A stretch of 59,567 bases of DNA. Origin: a bacterium (GTDB lineage Bacteria > Actinomycetota > Thermoleophilia > Miltoncostaeales > Miltoncostaeaceae). Numbering within the stretch: position 1 is the first letter of the stretch; each line of letters starts with the position of its first letter. This document shows, in pieces, positions 58,563-59,567 of this stretch. The stretch spans positions 1 through 59,567 of the forward strand of contig JAPOLI010000004.1 in NCBI GenBank assembly GCA_029977205.1, read 5' to 3'. Under the pieces are notes generated by a model. It worked only from the letters and a program-made list of their open reading frames with translations. It ran no database searches and was not told where the DNA came from. A program made the position numbers and the translations under genes.

Positions 58563-59405
58563 TCAGCCGCCGAGCAGCCCTGTGATGGAGTCAAGGCTCA
58601 CCGTGCGCGCGCCGCTCGGCGCCGTGATCTCGACAGGTTGGTTGAAGTCGGAGAGGGTGGCGCTCAGGTTGAGGTCGATGGCCTTCACGGCGGGCGCGGC
58701 CTTGAGCGCGTCCTGCGACAGCGCACGTGCCGCGGCCTTCCGGATGAGCAGGTCGTCCTGCCCCACCCACACATCCACCACGCCGGTCTCCAGGTCGCCG
58801 TTGGTGCCAGCTGCACCGGGCGTCACCGCGTCCGCAGCGCCGAGGCCACCCGCCAGGCCGCCGATGTCCTCGAGGAGCGCGGCCTCATCCACCGTCCCGC
58901 GCACGTGCACCACCGGCACGCCGTCGATGTCCTCCGTGCCGACGATCTCGGGGTTGCTGATCCAGCCTGCGATCGCCGGGGCGAGCCGGGTTGCATCCAG
59001 CGACTTCACGGTCGCGGCATCCACATCGAGCTTGATGGACTGCCCGAGGAGGGTGAGGTAGAGGGCGTCGCCCACCTTCGTGATGTTGGCCTGGATCGGC
59101 CCCGGGCCGAGGTTCGCCGTGAGGTCGAGGGTGAAGTCGCCCGGATCCTTCGCGCCACCCGCGCCCGTGATGTCTATCGGGTTGGCCAGCAGGCCGCCAA
59201 GGGTCCCACCCGCATCCACCTTCACCGTTGCCTTCACGTCCACGCCGAACCGGTACGAGGTGAGCGCCTCGGTGCGCGTGGCGCTCTCGGTGAGCACCTG
59301 CTGAGCGCTCATACCCGCCGTCATGTCGGTGCCCCCGCCCCCGCAGCCCGCGAGGAGCGCGATGGCCGCGATGACGGTGGTCAGGACGATCAGGGGTCGT
59401 GCCAT
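58563..59405 (-). CDS. Lipoprotein of the LppX/LprG-like fold
   Basis: Membrane-anchored lipoprotein of 280 residues. The signal ends in a lipobox LLAGC, with Gly/Asp after the Cys, so Lgt would modify it. The mature part has SYRFGVDVKATV, the repeated strand pattern and VVHVRGTVDEAALLEDI, resembling the LppX/LprAFG lipid-binding fold of actinobacteria (moderate support). ATG at 59405 follows TATACC by 6 bases. It heads the leftward lipoprotein-LLM-amidotransferase run. Confidence 0.8.
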   Translation of the reverse strand: MARPLIVLTTVIAAIALLAGCGGGGTDMTAGMSAQQVLTESATRTEALTSYRFGVDVKATVKVDAGGTLGGLLANPIDITGAGGAKDPGDFTLDLTANLGPGPIQANITKVGDALYLTLLGQSIKLDVDAATVKSLDATRLAPAIAGWISNPEIVGTEDIDGVPVVHVRGTVDEAALLEDIGGLAGGLGAADAVTPGAAGTNGDLETGVVDVWVGQDDLLIRKAAARALSQDALKAAPAVKAIDLNLSATLSDFNQPVEITAPSGARTVSLDSITGLLGG

Positions 59406-59411
59406 GGGGCC

Positions 59412-59421
59412 GGTATACCAT
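59412..59421. promoter_or_regulatory. Overlapping divergent -10 elements in GGTATACCAT
   Basis: TATACC on the minus strand (59412-59417) is 6 bases from the lipoprotein ATG and TACCAT on the plus strand (59416-59421) is 7 bases from the GTG at 59429. The two -10s share two bases, so both promoters cannot be open at once. Confidence 0.45.
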
Positions 59422-59428
59422 GCCGCGC

Positions 59429-59567
59429 GTGCCAGCGACACTCGAGCTCATCCCTCTCGGCACCGGCGCCGCCTTCGGATTGCCGGATCAGGCGCAGGCG
59501 GGATACCTCGTGCGCGCCGGGGATACGTCCGTGATGCTGGACATGGGCTCGGGCACATTCAACCGCC
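59429..59567 (+). CDS. MBL-fold (RNase Z-like) metallohydrolase, truncated by the window end
   Basis: Only the first 46 codons are present. LELIPLGTGAAFG and the later SVMLDMGSGTFNR match the opening strands of RNase Z/arylsulfatase-type MBL hydrolases. GTG at 59429 is favoured by the TACCAT -10; an in-frame ATG at 59420 is inside that hexamer. Metal ligands lie beyond the window. Confidence 0.75.
   Translation, partial: MPATLELIPLGTGAAFGLPDQAQAGYLVRAGDTSVMLDMGSGTFNR

Overview
The window is about 59.6 kb of very GC-rich, almost gene-filled DNA (no gap over 300 bases lacks a gene), with about 66 protein genes, no rRNA, tRNA or CRISPR. Family content points to a free-living Actinomycetota-type bacterium, possibly class Thermoleophilia (inference, no marker tree possible): a sufBD-Rieske-sufCSU-sufT operon under a divergent SufR-type regulator, a CBS-less GuaB3 next to guaA, a CtpE-like ATPase, an F420-type LLM oxidoreductase, an Mrp ATPase lacking CxxC, and many apparently leaderless promoters.

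Layout. 0.1-5.1 kb: a leftward six-gene operon of two exported low-complexity proteins, an ApbE flavin transferase, a di-heme ferric-reductase-like membrane protein and a two-component system, headed by three 11-bp repeats that look like a response-regulator site. 5.2-10.7 kb: an SRPBCC protein, two MFS exporters and an APC-UspA permease, with a highly structured AT-rich spacer at 8.6-8.76 kb. 10.8-14.6 kb: a VOC protein, a PH-like small protein, a beta-propeller-type exported protein and an N-acetylmuramoyl-L-alanine amidase. 14.6-20 kb: DEDDh exonuclease, atypical MutY, MutT, a membrane protein, a protein with a duplicated Cys motif, a beta-hydroxyacid dehydrogenase and a GST. 20-25 kb: CtpE-like ATPase, DD-carboxypeptidase, hexose-phosphate kinase. 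24.8-27.6 kb: guaB3-guaA, ending in a tandem 50-bp hairpin repeat. 28.1-36.7 kb: rplM-rpsI-glmM-glmS-acpS-nnrE/D-alr-cca, a tightly coupled ribosome/cell-wall chain in which glmM seems to start at CTG. 36.8-40.8 kb: cobalamin adenosyltransferase, lgt, and divergent NlpC/P60 and M23 peptidoglycan hydrolases. 40.8-47.9 kb: the SUF iron-sulfur operon and its regulator. 48-52 kb: small membrane proteins, an SDR, a thioesterase, an amidohydrolase and a SirB1-type protein. 52.0-52.8 kb: a RAYT-type transposase bracketed by identical hairpins. 52.9-59.6 kb: ferredoxin, Mrp, MBL hydrolase, RpiB-like isomerase, a membrane protein, a glutamine amidotransferase, an LLM oxidoreductase, a lipoprotein and the start of a second MBL-fold protein.

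Functionally the window combines cell-envelope synthesis and remodelling (glmM, glmS, alr, lgt, DD-carboxypeptidase, amidase, NlpC/P60, M23), iron-sulfur assembly (suf, mrp, ferredoxin), purine supply (guaB3, guaA) and oxidised-guanine defence (mutY, mutT). Most of it is core genome. The clearest accessory signals are the RAYT element, the structured 8.6 kb spacer, the guaA repeat and the two-component/ApbE operon.
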